Positions 53,458-61,982 of a stretch of 64,000 bases of DNA are shown one piece after another (position 1 is the first letter of the stretch; each line of letters begins with the position of its first letter). The position numbers and the translations under genes are program-made. Origin of the DNA: Ruegeria arenilitoris (GTDB taxonomy: Bacteria; Pseudomonadota; Alphaproteobacteria; Rhodobacterales; Rhodobacteraceae); assembly GCF_013030985.1 (NCBI RefSeq), contig NZ_WPYP01000013.1, positions 60,124-124,123 on the forward strand. The letters run 5' to 3'. Under the pieces are notes generated by a model that had not been told where the DNA came from, made no database searches, and saw only the letters and a program-made list of their open reading frames with translations.

Positions 53458-53694
53458 ATGGACGACTATTCGGAATGCCTCGCTATCGCGCGTCAGGAAC
53501 TTAGGTTGGCGCAAGCGGTCCTAAGGCGGGATATGGCAGAGTACCCGACACCGATCGCTGGGTGCGATGAGCAGTTCAACCATCTGCTGGACCAAAGCGA
53601 ACGCGTCCGGAACGCGCTGGCCGCCCTCGACGCTCCGCATTTTGTACCAACCCCAAGAAAGCTGACCTGCGGTCAGGGTATAGAAAGCCGATGA
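53458..53694 (+). CDS. Small hypothetical protein in the TTT operon
   Basis: A 78-residue protein of unknown function, predicted mainly helical (SECLAIARQELRLAQAVLRRDMAEY), with one conserved-looking DEQFNHLLDQSERVRNALAAL segment. No signal or membrane segment. The start follows TTGGAGGACACG. It overlaps the next gene by four bases and lies 50 bases after the PrpF gene. Confidence 0.6.
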   Translation: MDDYSECLAIARQELRLAQAVLRRDMAEYPTPIAGCDEQFNHLLDQSERVRNALAALDAPHFVPTPRKLTCGQGIESR

Positions 53695-54671
53695 ACGTAC
53701 ATATTCTGGATGACTGGTTTGACACGCTGCGTGGCCTGCCTTGCTTTGAAAAACTCATCAGTCATGAGGTGACGGTATGGACGGATCATGTCGAAGACAC
53801 TGACGTTCTGGCCGAGCGGTTGCAGGATGCAGAGGTGCTGGTGCTGTTCCGGGAACGCACCAAAGTCACTCGCGCCTTGCTGGAGAAATTGCCGAAGCTG
53901 AAACTGATTAGCCAGCGCAGCGTTTATCCTCATATCGATGTTGAGGCCTGTACAGATCACGGATTGTTGTTGTGTTCGAACATGCATGGTGGGACGCCGT
54001 CCTACGCCGCAGCCGAACTTACTTGGGCGTTAATCATGGCTGGGATACGCGACTTGCCCGCACAAATGGCCTCGGTCAAGGCAGGGCACTGGCAGGCTGG
54101 TGTTGGCAAAACGCTGCGGGGCCGTCAATTGGGGCTCTATGGTTATGGTCGCATTGCCCGCGCCGTTGCGGGTTATGCCGAGGCGTTCGGGATGAATGTT
54201 GTCTGGTGGTCGTCTGAGGAAGGCCGGGCACGCGCGCAGGCGGATGGCGCGCTGGTCGCGCCCAGCCGTGAAGCGTTCTTTGCCGACAGCGATGTCGTCT
54301 CAGTCCATGTGCGCCTGAAACCGGACACGCGCGAGATCATCACCGTATCGGATTTCGCACAGATGCAGCCGGGGGCGCTGTTTGTGAACACCTCACGGGC
54401 CGGGCTGATCGCTCCGGGCGCTTTGCTTGAGGCGCTGCACGCCGGTCGCCCCGGCAAGGTGGCCATTGATGTGTTCGATACCGAGCCACTGACCGATTCG
54501 AGCGATCCGTTATTGTCGCATCCAAACCTGATCGCGACCCCGCATATCGGCTTTGTCACCGAGGACGAGTTCGATCTGCAATTCGCGGATATATTCGATC
54601 AGGTGAACGCCTATGCCGAAGGCGCTCCGATCCACATGATCAACCCCGAGGTTTGGACCAGCGCAGAATAA
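53691..54671 (+). CDS. D-2-hydroxyacid dehydrogenase family protein
   Basis: A 326-residue NAD(P)-dependent dehydrogenase of the phosphoglycerate/hydroxypyruvate type. The Rossmann core is GLYGYGRIARAVAGYAEAFGM near 143. The usual catalytic regions follow: VHVRLKPDTREII with the Arg near 208, VNTSRAGLI and the His of NLIATPHIGFVTED near 280. It would reduce a 2-oxo acid or oxidise a D-2-hydroxy acid, probably a product of the imported compound. It overlaps the small gene upstream by four bases and ends the operon. Confidence 0.8.
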   Translation: MNVHILDDWFDTLRGLPCFEKLISHEVTVWTDHVEDTDVLAERLQDAEVLVLFRERTKVTRALLEKLPKLKLISQRSVYPHIDVEACTDHGLLLCSNMHGGTPSYAAAELTWALIMAGIRDLPAQMASVKAGHWQAGVGKTLRGRQLGLYGYGRIARAVAGYAEAFGMNVVWWSSEEGRARAQADGALVAPSREAFFADSDVVSVHVRLKPDTREIITVSDFAQMQPGALFVNTSRAGLIAPGALLEALHAGRPGKVAIDVFDTEPLTDSSDPLLSHPNLIATPHIGFVTEDEFDLQFADIFDQVNAYAEGAPIHMINPEVWTSAE

Positions 54672-54900
54672 GATTTGCGGCGATGGGTGCACCGATGATT
54701 GCCAACACGATCCTTGTCAGATGGGGGGTGATCACAAAGCCCAGATCCGCGCCCGAGACGATGGCGAGAAGTCGCCTCAACAAACGACCCCATTGCCTAG
54801 GAAGCTGACATAGGTCCAATTGCAGCGAATGTTCACTCAGTCCTGCGTTGCGGTCTTTCAGATCAAGCCTGACGTACGGCCGTTTCGTGCCACCCAACAA
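54672..54900 (-). pseudogene. Possible AbrB-family membrane protein remnant
   Basis: The minus strand encodes a stretch that resembles the end of AbrB-family membrane proteins: a GLSEHSL-like start and SGADLGFVITPHLTRIVLAIIGAP. Intact members have an L-A-E-M-x ... F-V-x-x-H-H-x-x-R-I pattern at this place. Only about 65 residues remain, without the N-terminal helices. The match is from memory and weak. Confidence 0.3.
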
Positions 54901-55009
54901 CGCTGCCGACAGGACTAAGCTATGTTAGCTGAAATCATGCCTTGATTGTTTTCCAGTTAGTCGCACCCAACACGGAATTCTCCGTGCCTGATGTCGTGCG
55001 GATTGAAAG

Positions 55010-55230
55010 GAAAACAAATGAAACGACCAGAGTTACCACCATTCGACCAAGATCACCGGCTGTACTCACTTCCGGTTCAAGAACCTGCAGGGAAGCGCCT
55101 TTGGTATCCAGTTCATGCACCAGGTTCAGAACATCCCTCGTAGAACGACCAAGGCGGTCAAGTCGGTGAACAACCAGTTCATCACCTTCGCGTAAAAACT
55201 CGAAGATGGTTTCCAATATCGAATTGAGGA
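55010..55230 (-). pseudogene. Serine recombinase (resolvase/invertase) fragment
   Basis: On the minus strand a clear resolvase N-terminal domain fragment reads LREGDELVVHRLDRLGRSTR and then DVLNLVHELDTKGASLQ and TAGDLGRMVVTL. The catalytic serine region before it and the DNA-binding part after it are missing, and the frame changes after GRMVVTLVV. It overlaps the start of a broken LysR gene at its 5' side, so the two fragments were joined by recombination. Confidence 0.75.
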
Positions 55231-55766
55231 TCGATTCAACAATCCAAGCTGTCGACCTCATGCCGGGCGGAATTGATATGGCCATCCGATACGGAACAGG
55301 TCACTGGCCAGGGCTTGTATCGCAGATGCTGTTACCTGGCTGTCTGAAAGTCGTCGCGTTCCGTGACTTGATCGGAAACCAGGTGCTTACGAATCCTTCA
55401 GAATTGCTTGATTTCACGCTTCTTCAGAAACAAGCGTCAGTCGAGTTTGACCTGTGGTTAGAAAAGGTCGGAGTTCCGACCGACGCCGACAGGAGAGTTG
55501 TCCGCGTACCGGGCAATATGCTGCTGGATGGCATCCGTCGTGGTGATGGTATTGGGGCGACGGTACCGGCTTTTGTTTCCGACGAGCTGAAGTCGGGACA
55601 ACTCGTGGCGCTGTTCGACGATCCAATACCTCAGATCGGCTACTACCTTGTCACTTTGCCGGGCCCGGTTCGACCAGCGACAAATCTGTTCATGCAGTGG
55701 CTCTCGAATTCAATTACCGAATATGAGAAAAGCCTTTTCCGATGGACGCCCTCTCACTTGCTGTAG
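55215..55766 (+). pseudogene. Truncated LysR-family regulator (effector domain only)
   Basis: The frame has the effector domain of a GcvA-like regulator: VDLMPGGIDMAIRYGTGHWP, LPGCLKVVAF and ending with a YYLVTLPGPVRPATN stretch. The DNA-binding N-terminal 100 or so residues are missing; their place is taken by the recombinase fragment. It cannot act as a regulator. Confidence 0.75.
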
Positions 55767-55854
55767 GCAGTAAAGAGCTCCGACTAGAGTCAAATTGGGT
55801 CTAACTTGCCGTATATGACTGTGCGTACAGTGCGCGAATTGGCGCCGGATATGT

Positions 55855-56250
55855 TCATGTTCCCGCAACTTGGCGTTCATAATCCACACCATCATACCAA
55901 CCGAGCGATTTGGTGACGTTCAGGTTGTCGTCTAAGTCCCATTCTTCCCAGCCCGAGAAACGAACATGGTTACCAGTCTCTTTATGATGGCCTTCGAAAG
56001 TCCACGCATAGACCATGTGGTGATCGGCGACCAGAACCGTGTCGAGGTTAAGAACGAGGTCAGGGAAGTCAGCCATAAATCCCGCTGCCATGTCGCCAAT
56101 TTCCGTCCGGCTCTCCATTGGGTCGCCACCGTTCATTATCATGATTGTATGCTCAGCATATCTTCTGGCGACATCGCCAGGCGCCCGGTTTGTCCAAGCA
56201 GCGCAATGATCTTGAGCTATGCGACGGGCGGTTTGTACATCAGGTGTCAT
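55855..56250 (-). CDS. SnoaL/NTF2-like protein
   Basis: A 131-residue single NTF2-like domain. The helical start (RIAQDHCAAWTNRAPGDVARRYA), a central ADFPDLVLNLDTVLVADHHMVYAWTFEGHH segment and a final SLGWYDGVDYE are typical of the SnoaL group. Function unknown; members are cyclases, isomerases or ligand binders. It is not obviously related to the tandem proteins at 38-41 kb. It stands alone in a decayed region and its promoter is not clear. Confidence 0.7.
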   Translation of the reverse strand: MTPDVQTARRIAQDHCAAWTNRAPGDVARRYAEHTIMIMNGGDPMESRTEIGDMAAGFMADFPDLVLNLDTVLVADHHMVYAWTFEGHHKETGNHVRFSGWEEWDLDDNLNVTKSLGWYDGVDYERQVAGT

Positions 56251-56485
56251 CTATATCTACATGTCCTAAAAATCGCGAAAATACATGGTTGCAGAAACGT
56301 TAATCGGGTCTCTGAAAGCAATCAAGTTTGCTTAACAGCGCTTCTCAACGATGGCAGGTTTGTTTGTCTCACGGCAATCCGCTCATTGAAATTGCTGCGC
56401 TTTGAACGAACGGCAGTTCTCGGAAAGCCGATGGGTGGACTCTGAGAGATATCTAATGTCGGCTGTGGGCCGAGGGTGTGTAGCC
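56251..56485. other. Gap between the SnoaL-like and EamA genes
   Basis: About 235 bases with no supported gene or clear structure. Confidence 0.3.
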
Positions 56486-57463
56486 TTAGGTTGGAGGTGC
56501 GGCGCGCTCGGTGACCAACTGTCTGGCTGTAACCCTTTCGCGATGTATCATATAAAGCCCTGCACTGATGATGATGGCAATACCAATCAGGCTAAGCGTG
56601 TTTGGGAAGTCACTAAAAACAAGATAACCGAACAGGGTCGCCACCGGCAGTTCAAAGTATTGCAGTGGAGCCAATGTCGCAGAAGGCGCAAATGAAAGTG
56701 CATAGGTCATCATCATGTGGCTCACCGTCGCGAAAAAGCCAGCACCCAGAAGCCATAACAACGCAATATCTGTCGGCCAAACGGGATCGAACAGATCAGA
56801 GCCGGAACCTTGCGCAACTATTAAGATTGGAATGCAAAACAGGCTGGCAATCAGGCCGGTGTGGAATTGCAGGGCCACCGGGTGCATTCGGCGCGACAAT
56901 CCCCGCGTCACAAGAATGTATAAAGCAAAGGCAATTGCAGTGCCGAGTGGAATAATGGCAACCGCGCCAAAGGCCGCGAAACTGGGTTGGATGACGAACA
57001 ACACCCCAACAAACCCCACAAGCGCTGCCGCGACACGACGCGGGCCGACATCTTCGCCAAGATAAAACTTGCCGACCAACAAGACTATGAACGGGGCCAC
57101 AAATACGATTGCCAACGCATCGGCAAGTGGCATCACGCGGATTGCTGCAATGAAACAAAACGTCGCAAACAGCAAGAGTAAAGAGCGGAATACGAGTACC
57201 ATCAAATCACCTCGCGCCACACGCAACGACAGTCCCATAATCCAGACAAACGGCGCCATCAACGTGCACTGCACCACAAAGCGAGCAGCCGTAATCTGCC
57301 CAACTGGCACACTCGCCGATGCGAGTTTCGCAGCTACATCTAACAATGGAGCAGTCAGGCAAAACCCGAGCATCAGTGCAACACCGACAAGGATGCGATC
57401 TGTTGATTGAGGTATGGAATTAGGGGCGGTCATCCCATCATGTAGAAAGGTCGCCAAATGCAT
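56486..57463 (-). CDS. EamA/DMT-superfamily transporter
   Basis: A 325-residue inner-membrane protein with about ten hydrophobic helices in two EamA repeats (about 20-150 and 165-300). VPVGQITAARFVVQCTLMAPFVWI near 45 and PLADALAIVFVAPFIVLLVGKFYLGE near 110 are typical of the first repeat; the second has LAPLQYFELPVATLFGYLVF. Such carriers export metabolites or amino acids; the substrate is unknown. The start at 57463 follows AAGGACAGAC; a later methionine is a possible alternative. Confidence 0.8.
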   Translation of the reverse strand: MHLATFLHDGMTAPNSIPQSTDRILVGVALMLGFCLTAPLLDVAAKLASASVPVGQITAARFVVQCTLMAPFVWIMGLSLRVARGDLMVLVFRSLLLLFATFCFIAAIRVMPLADALAIVFVAPFIVLLVGKFYLGEDVGPRRVAAALVGFVGVLFVIQPSFAAFGAVAIIPLGTAIAFALYILVTRGLSRRMHPVALQFHTGLIASLFCIPILIVAQGSGSDLFDPVWPTDIALLWLLGAGFFATVSHMMMTYALSFAPSATLAPLQYFELPVATLFGYLVFSDFPNTLSLIGIAIIISAGLYMIHRERVTARQLVTERAAPPT

Positions 57464-57609
57464 GTCTGTCCTTAATGCGACGCCAGGCAAAAGTCCCGAT
57501 ATTCCCGAGTTCAGTCTGAGTTGAAATTTGCACCCGCAGCGAATGGCAGCTTCAACGGGCCGCACCGCGGCAACATAGGTAGTGGATCAACGTCCGTAAT
57601 GGCCCGAGC

Positions 57610-57828
57610 GCTGAGGCCGGGTATTCTGCTAATCAATCAAGCCCAAGTAAGACAAACTGTGCTGGTTTCCAGGTTGCTAAGAGGCTCATTGGCTTTCTGT
57701 TCAACGTCGACTTGAAGCGCTTGAACCACCAAAACACTCAAAAAGCGCAAAAATCTTAAGGTGTTGAATTCAATGGGAAGCGAGTCTCAATAATTCAGTC
57801 CCATTATTTACGTACTCCGACAGGCGAA
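57610..57828. repeat. Structured repeat family, copy 3 (truncated)
   Basis: The 5' part is about as in copy 1 (CTGGTTTCCAGGTTGC at its middle) and the core AAGGTGTTGAATTCAATGG starts at 57758. It stops abruptly after GACAGGCGA (57827), within the inner hairpin, and continues into an unrelated sequence. The 3' arms of the repeat are therefore lost. Confidence 0.65.
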
Positions 57829-57899
57829 CTGTCACAGCAGCTAACGGCCCGTAATGAGAGTTATGTAAAAATTATTCCAGACTGACCCAAAGGTTTGGT

Positions 57900-58500
57900 T
57901 TGTTGAAAGATCTACACGGTTCTCAAACCCAGAAACTCGGAACGCACAGCTTTCTTGGCCTCCGTCGCCGAGCATTTTGACCGCCGCCAGAAAGCGGGCG
58001 ATTTCCTGTTCAGTATTGTAGTGACAAAACGAGATGCGGAAACAATCCAGCAGGCCAAGTGATACAAGCACGTTGCCGGAATATCGAAATAGGCCACCAC
58101 ATCCGACACGGTCGCATAAGACCCGGTGTCGCGGGTGCCCAACTCTCATCCGGTGGCTGGCGCACCTATCAGCATGTCATGCGGCGCTGAGGGGAGCCGG
58201 TCGGAAATCCTGGTACTGTCGTATCCGTGACGCGAAAACACTATCTAGGGAGAGAACAAGCCGGCATCGTTGTCATGCGGGACGCTCACTTAATCCAGCC
58301 CGGCAATCTCGGCCCAGCGACGCGCGGTGTTATTGATGCGACCCTGATTGTCGGGGATCGCAGCGTAGAAAGCCGACGTTTCGGCCACCGATTTCAACGT
58401 AAGCGCGCCATCGGCATTTTGAAAAAGATACATTCGCCCTGAAACGGGCAGCTTTCGGCATGGGCAAACCGGTCGCGGGTGGCCTCGATCAGGGCGGAAT
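57900..58500 (-). pseudogene. Decayed class V aminotransferase (cysteine desulfurase-like)
   Basis: Two blocks on the minus strand match the ends of one gene. The C-terminal block (57940-58070) has a RISFCHYNTEQEIARFLAAVK segment, close to the RxxxxHYNTxxEVDRLxxAL end of the family. The N-terminal block (58330-58450) has FQNADGALTLKSVAETSAFY, like the family's DNAGGSQ... start. The blocks are in different frames and the middle with the PLP lysine is mostly gone. It begins at the end of repeat copy 3. Confidence 0.4.
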
Positions 58501-58666
58501 TATTCCGGATCATGGGTCGGGCACGGGTTAGACAGCGGAGACATCAGTGGACGGGTCGGAATTGCCGCTGCCAGCTCCGAGAAAGGTGAATGCGACCTCC
58601 GGAACTTGCGAACGCTGTCGTGCCGTTCCGCAAAGTGATCAAGGCAGAGTGATGTCAGGCTGACAG

Positions 58667-59296
58667 TTAGCTTCCGGACAACTGCGACGAATAATAAAAG
58701 GCAATGGCCTGGGCCCGATTTTTCACCGCCAGTTTCTCGTAGATATTGGACAGGTGAAACTTGACGGTGTTAGTCGAGATTTGCAGTTCTTTCGACAGGT
58801 CCCGGTTCGACATGCCCTTTGCCAGCGCTTCAAGGATGGCGCGTTCTTTACGGGACAGGCTTTGGATCGGGTCCTGCTGCATTTTGCGGACATCGATGAA
58901 CGGGAACACCATTTTCCCCGCTGCCACGTCCACGCAGGTTTCCAGCAGACCCTCCACTTCTCCGGATCGTGCGGCAAATCCCGCCGCCCCGGCCTGCATT
59001 GCCAGGCGCGGGATTTCACCGGTCGTTTCCCCATAGACAACAAAGCGCGGGGCGTTGGCCTGTTCGCGCAACACTTCGATCAGTTTGGCGGCCCCCAGCA
59101 CCGGAAGGTTCCAGTCCACCACGCCAACCTGAACAGGCACCCGCATCACAGTTCCCAGGAACCCTTCGGCGGTGGCCGAGGTCGCCACCAATGAGAATCG
59201 CGGATCGCGTTCAAAGATTTCAGACATGGCGGACAAGACCAGCGGGTTGCTGTCCGCCAGCATGACATCGATCGGACCGTTAGCGGTAGCAGGCAT
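58667..59296 (-). CDS. Orphan LuxR/NarL-type response regulator beside the serine-cycle operon
   Basis: A 209-residue regulator. The receiver domain has IDVMLADSNPLVL and likely phosphoacceptor D61 in VGVVDWNLPV. The DNA-binding helix-turn-helix is in the C-terminal third (LSRKERAILEALAKGMSNRDLSKELQISTNTVKFHLSN). There is no kinase gene nearby, so it is an orphan. It is divergent from the serine-glyoxylate aminotransferase gene, whose control is the likely role. The start follows AGGGTGAACCAG; an upstream start would add ten residues. Confidence 0.85.
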   Translation of the reverse strand: MPATANGPIDVMLADSNPLVLSAMSEIFERDPRFSLVATSATAEGFLGTVMRVPVQVGVVDWNLPVLGAAKLIEVLREQANAPRFVVYGETTGEIPRLAMQAGAAGFAARSGEVEGLLETCVDVAAGKMVFPFIDVRKMQQDPIQSLSRKERAILEALAKGMSNRDLSKELQISTNTVKFHLSNIYEKLAVKNRAQAIAFYYSSQLSGS

Positions 59297-59331
59297 CTGG
59301 TTCACCCTGTTATTATCCAAAACCACCCGTT

Positions 59332-59401
59332 TGGGTAGGTGCTAATTCGGTATACTTTGGTATTTTTACCTAAATGGGTAGGTAATTCCCCATCCATTTA
59401 G
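59332..59401. promoter_or_regulatory. Operator-like repeats before the serine-cycle operon
   Basis: TGGGTAGGT occurs at 59332-59340 and at 59375-59383, 43 bases apart (about four helical turns). A perfect inverted repeat CTAAATGG (59370-59377) / CCATTTAG (59394-59401) overlaps the second one. The region lies 36-164 bases from the starts on both sides and is a likely binding site of the adjacent LuxR-type regulator. Confidence 0.5.
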
Positions 59402-59515
59402 CCATCCTAAAGCAGTAGTAAGTTACGTTGCGTTACAGGGCAAGTCCGCGTTTTCTATTCGGCAACGTAACACAACAGGCCGCAGGGCCCGAATAACCGC
59501 CGAGGATGTCTAACG

Positions 59516-60757
59516 ATGACCTTTCAGATTTTCCCACCGCTCGAAATTCCCGAAACGCTTGCCGCGGGTCCGGGGCCGGGCAATACCGACGCCCGCGTGT
59601 TGAACGCATTTGCCAGTGCGGGCGTTGCCGATCACATGCAGGGCGACGTCCTGCGAGGCATGATCGAGTGCAAGCATATGCTGCGCAAGATCTGGGGCAC
59701 CGAAAACGCCTATACATTCGCTGTGGCTGGCACCGGCTGGAGCGCTCTGGACACCATGTTCTCGGCTGTGCTGCCCGGCGACAAGGTGGTTGCGTTTACA
59801 AACGGCACCTTCTCGGGCATTGATGCACTGACCCTTCGCATCAAGGCGGCAACGCCCGAAGAACACGCGGCCAACCCGCTGGACCCGCAGGCCGCCAGCG
59901 TCACCGTGATCGAGGTACCGCATGGCCAGCCGGTGACGGGTGAGCTGGTCGAAGCCGCTCTGGCTGAGCATCAGCCGAAATGGGCCTTCATGGCGCATTG
60001 GGAAACCGGCTCGGGCCGGATCAACGATCTGCGCGGGTTCTCGGATGCCTGTGAACGTCATGGTGCGATGGGTCTGATTGATGCGGTCTCGTCGTTGGGT
60101 GTCGATGATTTCTCGATTGATGATTTTCCGGGCATCGCCGGTTGGGCGTCCTGCCCGCAGAAAGGCCTGTGCTGTCTGCCGCTGACCTATGCACCGGTCA
60201 GCTTCACCGATGCCTATATCGAAACCCTGAAGACGACAGGTGCCTACACCTATGTTCACAACCCGATTTTCGAGGCCCGCCACTGGGGTATCGTCGATGG
60301 TCAGGACGTGGAAAAAGGCACCTATCACCGCACCCATTCGGGATACGCCGTTGCAGCCTTCCACGAAGCCCTGCGCCTGACCCTGCAAGAGGGTCTGGCC
60401 AAGCGCTCGCTGTCTTACCGGACCCACGAAAAGGTCCTGCGCGATGCCGTGGTCGAGATGGGGTGTGAGGTGACTTCGGACATGCCCAGCCTCATCGTGC
60501 TGAACCTGCCGCCGGAACTGGCGGGCCGTGAGATGGAACTGGTGCAGAACTGCCGCGCCCGTGGGTTTGGCATCTGGCCGACACTCAGCGCGCCGGTGCA
60601 GGTCCGCATCGGGATCCTGAACCAGCTGAACCGACAGGCCGTCAGCCGGATCGTTCGCCTGTTCGCCGAGGCCCTGCGCGAGCTAGGTGCCGAGGTCGAC
60701 CGGGACGCAATCGAGGCTTTGCTGGAAAGCCGCTACGGCACGTCGATCGCCGCTTAA
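59516..60757 (+). CDS. sgaA: Serine-glyoxylate aminotransferase
   Basis: A 413-residue class V aminotransferase that converts serine plus glyoxylate to hydroxypyruvate plus glycine. The early GPGPGNTDARVLNAF motif (18-32) is the family's nucleotide-like loop, and the PLP lysine is K216 in ASCPQKGLCCLP. GLIDAVSSLG near 187 carries the PLP-ring Asp. Length matches SgaA. It leads the operon with mtkA 28 bases downstream; start follows GAGGATGTCTAACG. Confidence 0.95.
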   Translation: MTFQIFPPLEIPETLAAGPGPGNTDARVLNAFASAGVADHMQGDVLRGMIECKHMLRKIWGTENAYTFAVAGTGWSALDTMFSAVLPGDKVVAFTNGTFSGIDALTLRIKAATPEEHAANPLDPQAASVTVIEVPHGQPVTGELVEAALAEHQPKWAFMAHWETGSGRINDLRGFSDACERHGAMGLIDAVSSLGVDDFSIDDFPGIAGWASCPQKGLCCLPLTYAPVSFTDAYIETLKTTGAYTYVHNPIFEARHWGIVDGQDVEKGTYHRTHSGYAVAAFHEALRLTLQEGLAKRSLSYRTHEKVLRDAVVEMGCEVTSDMPSLIVLNLPPELAGREMELVQNCRARGFGIWPTLSAPVQVRIGILNQLNRQAVSRIVRLFAEALRELGAEVDRDAIEALLESRYGTSIAA

Positions 60758-60785
60758 TCACACTGCATGAACGGGAGGATTGCAG

Positions 60786-61982
60786 ATGGATATCCATGAA
60801 TACCAAGCGAAAGAGCTTCTTTCGAATTTCGGTGTCGACGTGCCCTCGGGCGCGTTGGCTTACAGCCCCGAGCAAGCCGCCTATCGCGCCCGCGAGCTGG
60901 GTGGCGACAAGTGGATCGTCAAGGCGCAGGTCCACGCCGGCGGGCGCGGCAAGGCCGGAGGAGTCAAGCTGTGCAACACCGAGAACGAAATCTATCAGGC
61001 CTGTGACGATCTGTTCGGTCGCAAGCTGGTCACACATCAGACTGGCCCGGAAGGCAAAGGCATCTACCGTGTTTATGTCGAATCCGCCGTGCCAATTGAC
61101 CGCGAGATCTATCTTGGGTTCGTGCTCGACCGGTCCAGTCAGCGGGTGATGATCGTGGCCTCGTCCGAGGGCGGGATGGAGATCGAGGAAATCTCGGCTG
61201 AACGCCCGGACAGTATCGTAAGGTCAATTGTTGAACCGGCAGTGGGTTTGCAAGAGTTCCAGGCACGCGAAATCGCATTCAAACTGGGGCTGGAACCGAA
61301 GCTGGTGCAACAAATGGTGCGCACGCTGCAGGGCTGCTACGCCGCGTTCAGCGATCTGGATGCCACCATGGTCGAGATCAACCCGCTGGTCATCACAGGT
61401 GACGACCGCGTTCTGGCGCTGGACGCCAAGATGAGCTTTGACGACAACGCCCTGTTCCGTCACCCGCAGATCGCCGAGCTGCGCGACAAGAGCCAGGAAG
61501 ACCCGCGCGAAAGCCGCGCGGCGGACCGTGGGCTGTCTTACGTGGGTCTGGACGGCAATATCGGCTGCATCGTCAATGGCGCCGGTCTGGCGATGGCAAC
61601 AATGGACACGATCAAGCTGGCCGGGGGTGAGCCCGCCAACTTCCTCGATATCGGTGGCGGCGCTTCGCCCGAACGAGTGGCCAAGGCCTTCCGTTTGGTT
61701 CTGTCCGACGACAACGTGCAGGCGATCCTTGTCAACATCTTTGCGGGTATCAACCGCTGTGACTGGGTGGCTGAAGGGGTCGTGCAGGCGCTGAAAGAAC
61801 TCGAGCTCGATATCCCGGTGGTCGTGCGTCTGGCCGGAACCAATGTGGAAGAAGGCCAGAAAATCCTTGCGAAATCGGGCCTGCCGATCATTCGCGCCAC
61901 AACACTGATGGAAGCCGCAGAACGCGCCGTGGGCGCGTGGCGCAACGATCTGACCCAAAACACCAAGATGAGGGCTGTGTAA
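60786..61982 (+). CDS. mtkA: Malate-CoA ligase beta subunit (MtkA)
   Basis: A 398-residue ATP-grasp subunit, related to succinyl-CoA synthetase beta. It starts [20 protein letters not shown] and has [12 protein letters not shown] near 57 and a nucleotide site around MVEINPLVI near 198. The identity as malate-CoA ligase rests on context: it follows sgaA and precedes mtkB and hydroxypyruvate reductase, the methylotroph serine-cycle order. The alternative (succinyl-CoA synthetase) would be expected beside TCA genes. Start follows GGGAGGATTGCAG. Its stop overlaps the mtkB start by one base (TAATG). Confidence 0.9.
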   Translation: MDIHEYQAKELLSNFGVDVPSGALAYSPEQAAYRARELGGDKWIVKAQVHAGGRGKAGGVKLCNTENEIYQACDDLFGRKLVTHQTGPEGKGIYRVYVESAVPIDREIYLGFVLDRSSQRVMIVASSEGGMEIEEISAERPDSIVRSIVEPAVGLQEFQAREIAFKLGLEPKLVQQMVRTLQGCYAAFSDLDATMVEINPLVITGDDRVLALDAKMSFDDNALFRHPQIAELRDKSQEDPRESRAADRGLSYVGLDGNIGCIVNGAGLAMATMDTIKLAGGEPANFLDIGGGASPERVAKAFRLVLSDDNVQAILVNIFAGINRCDWVAEGVVQALKELELDIPVVVRLAGTNVEEGQKILAKSGLPIIRATTLMEAAERAVGAWRNDLTQNTKMRAV

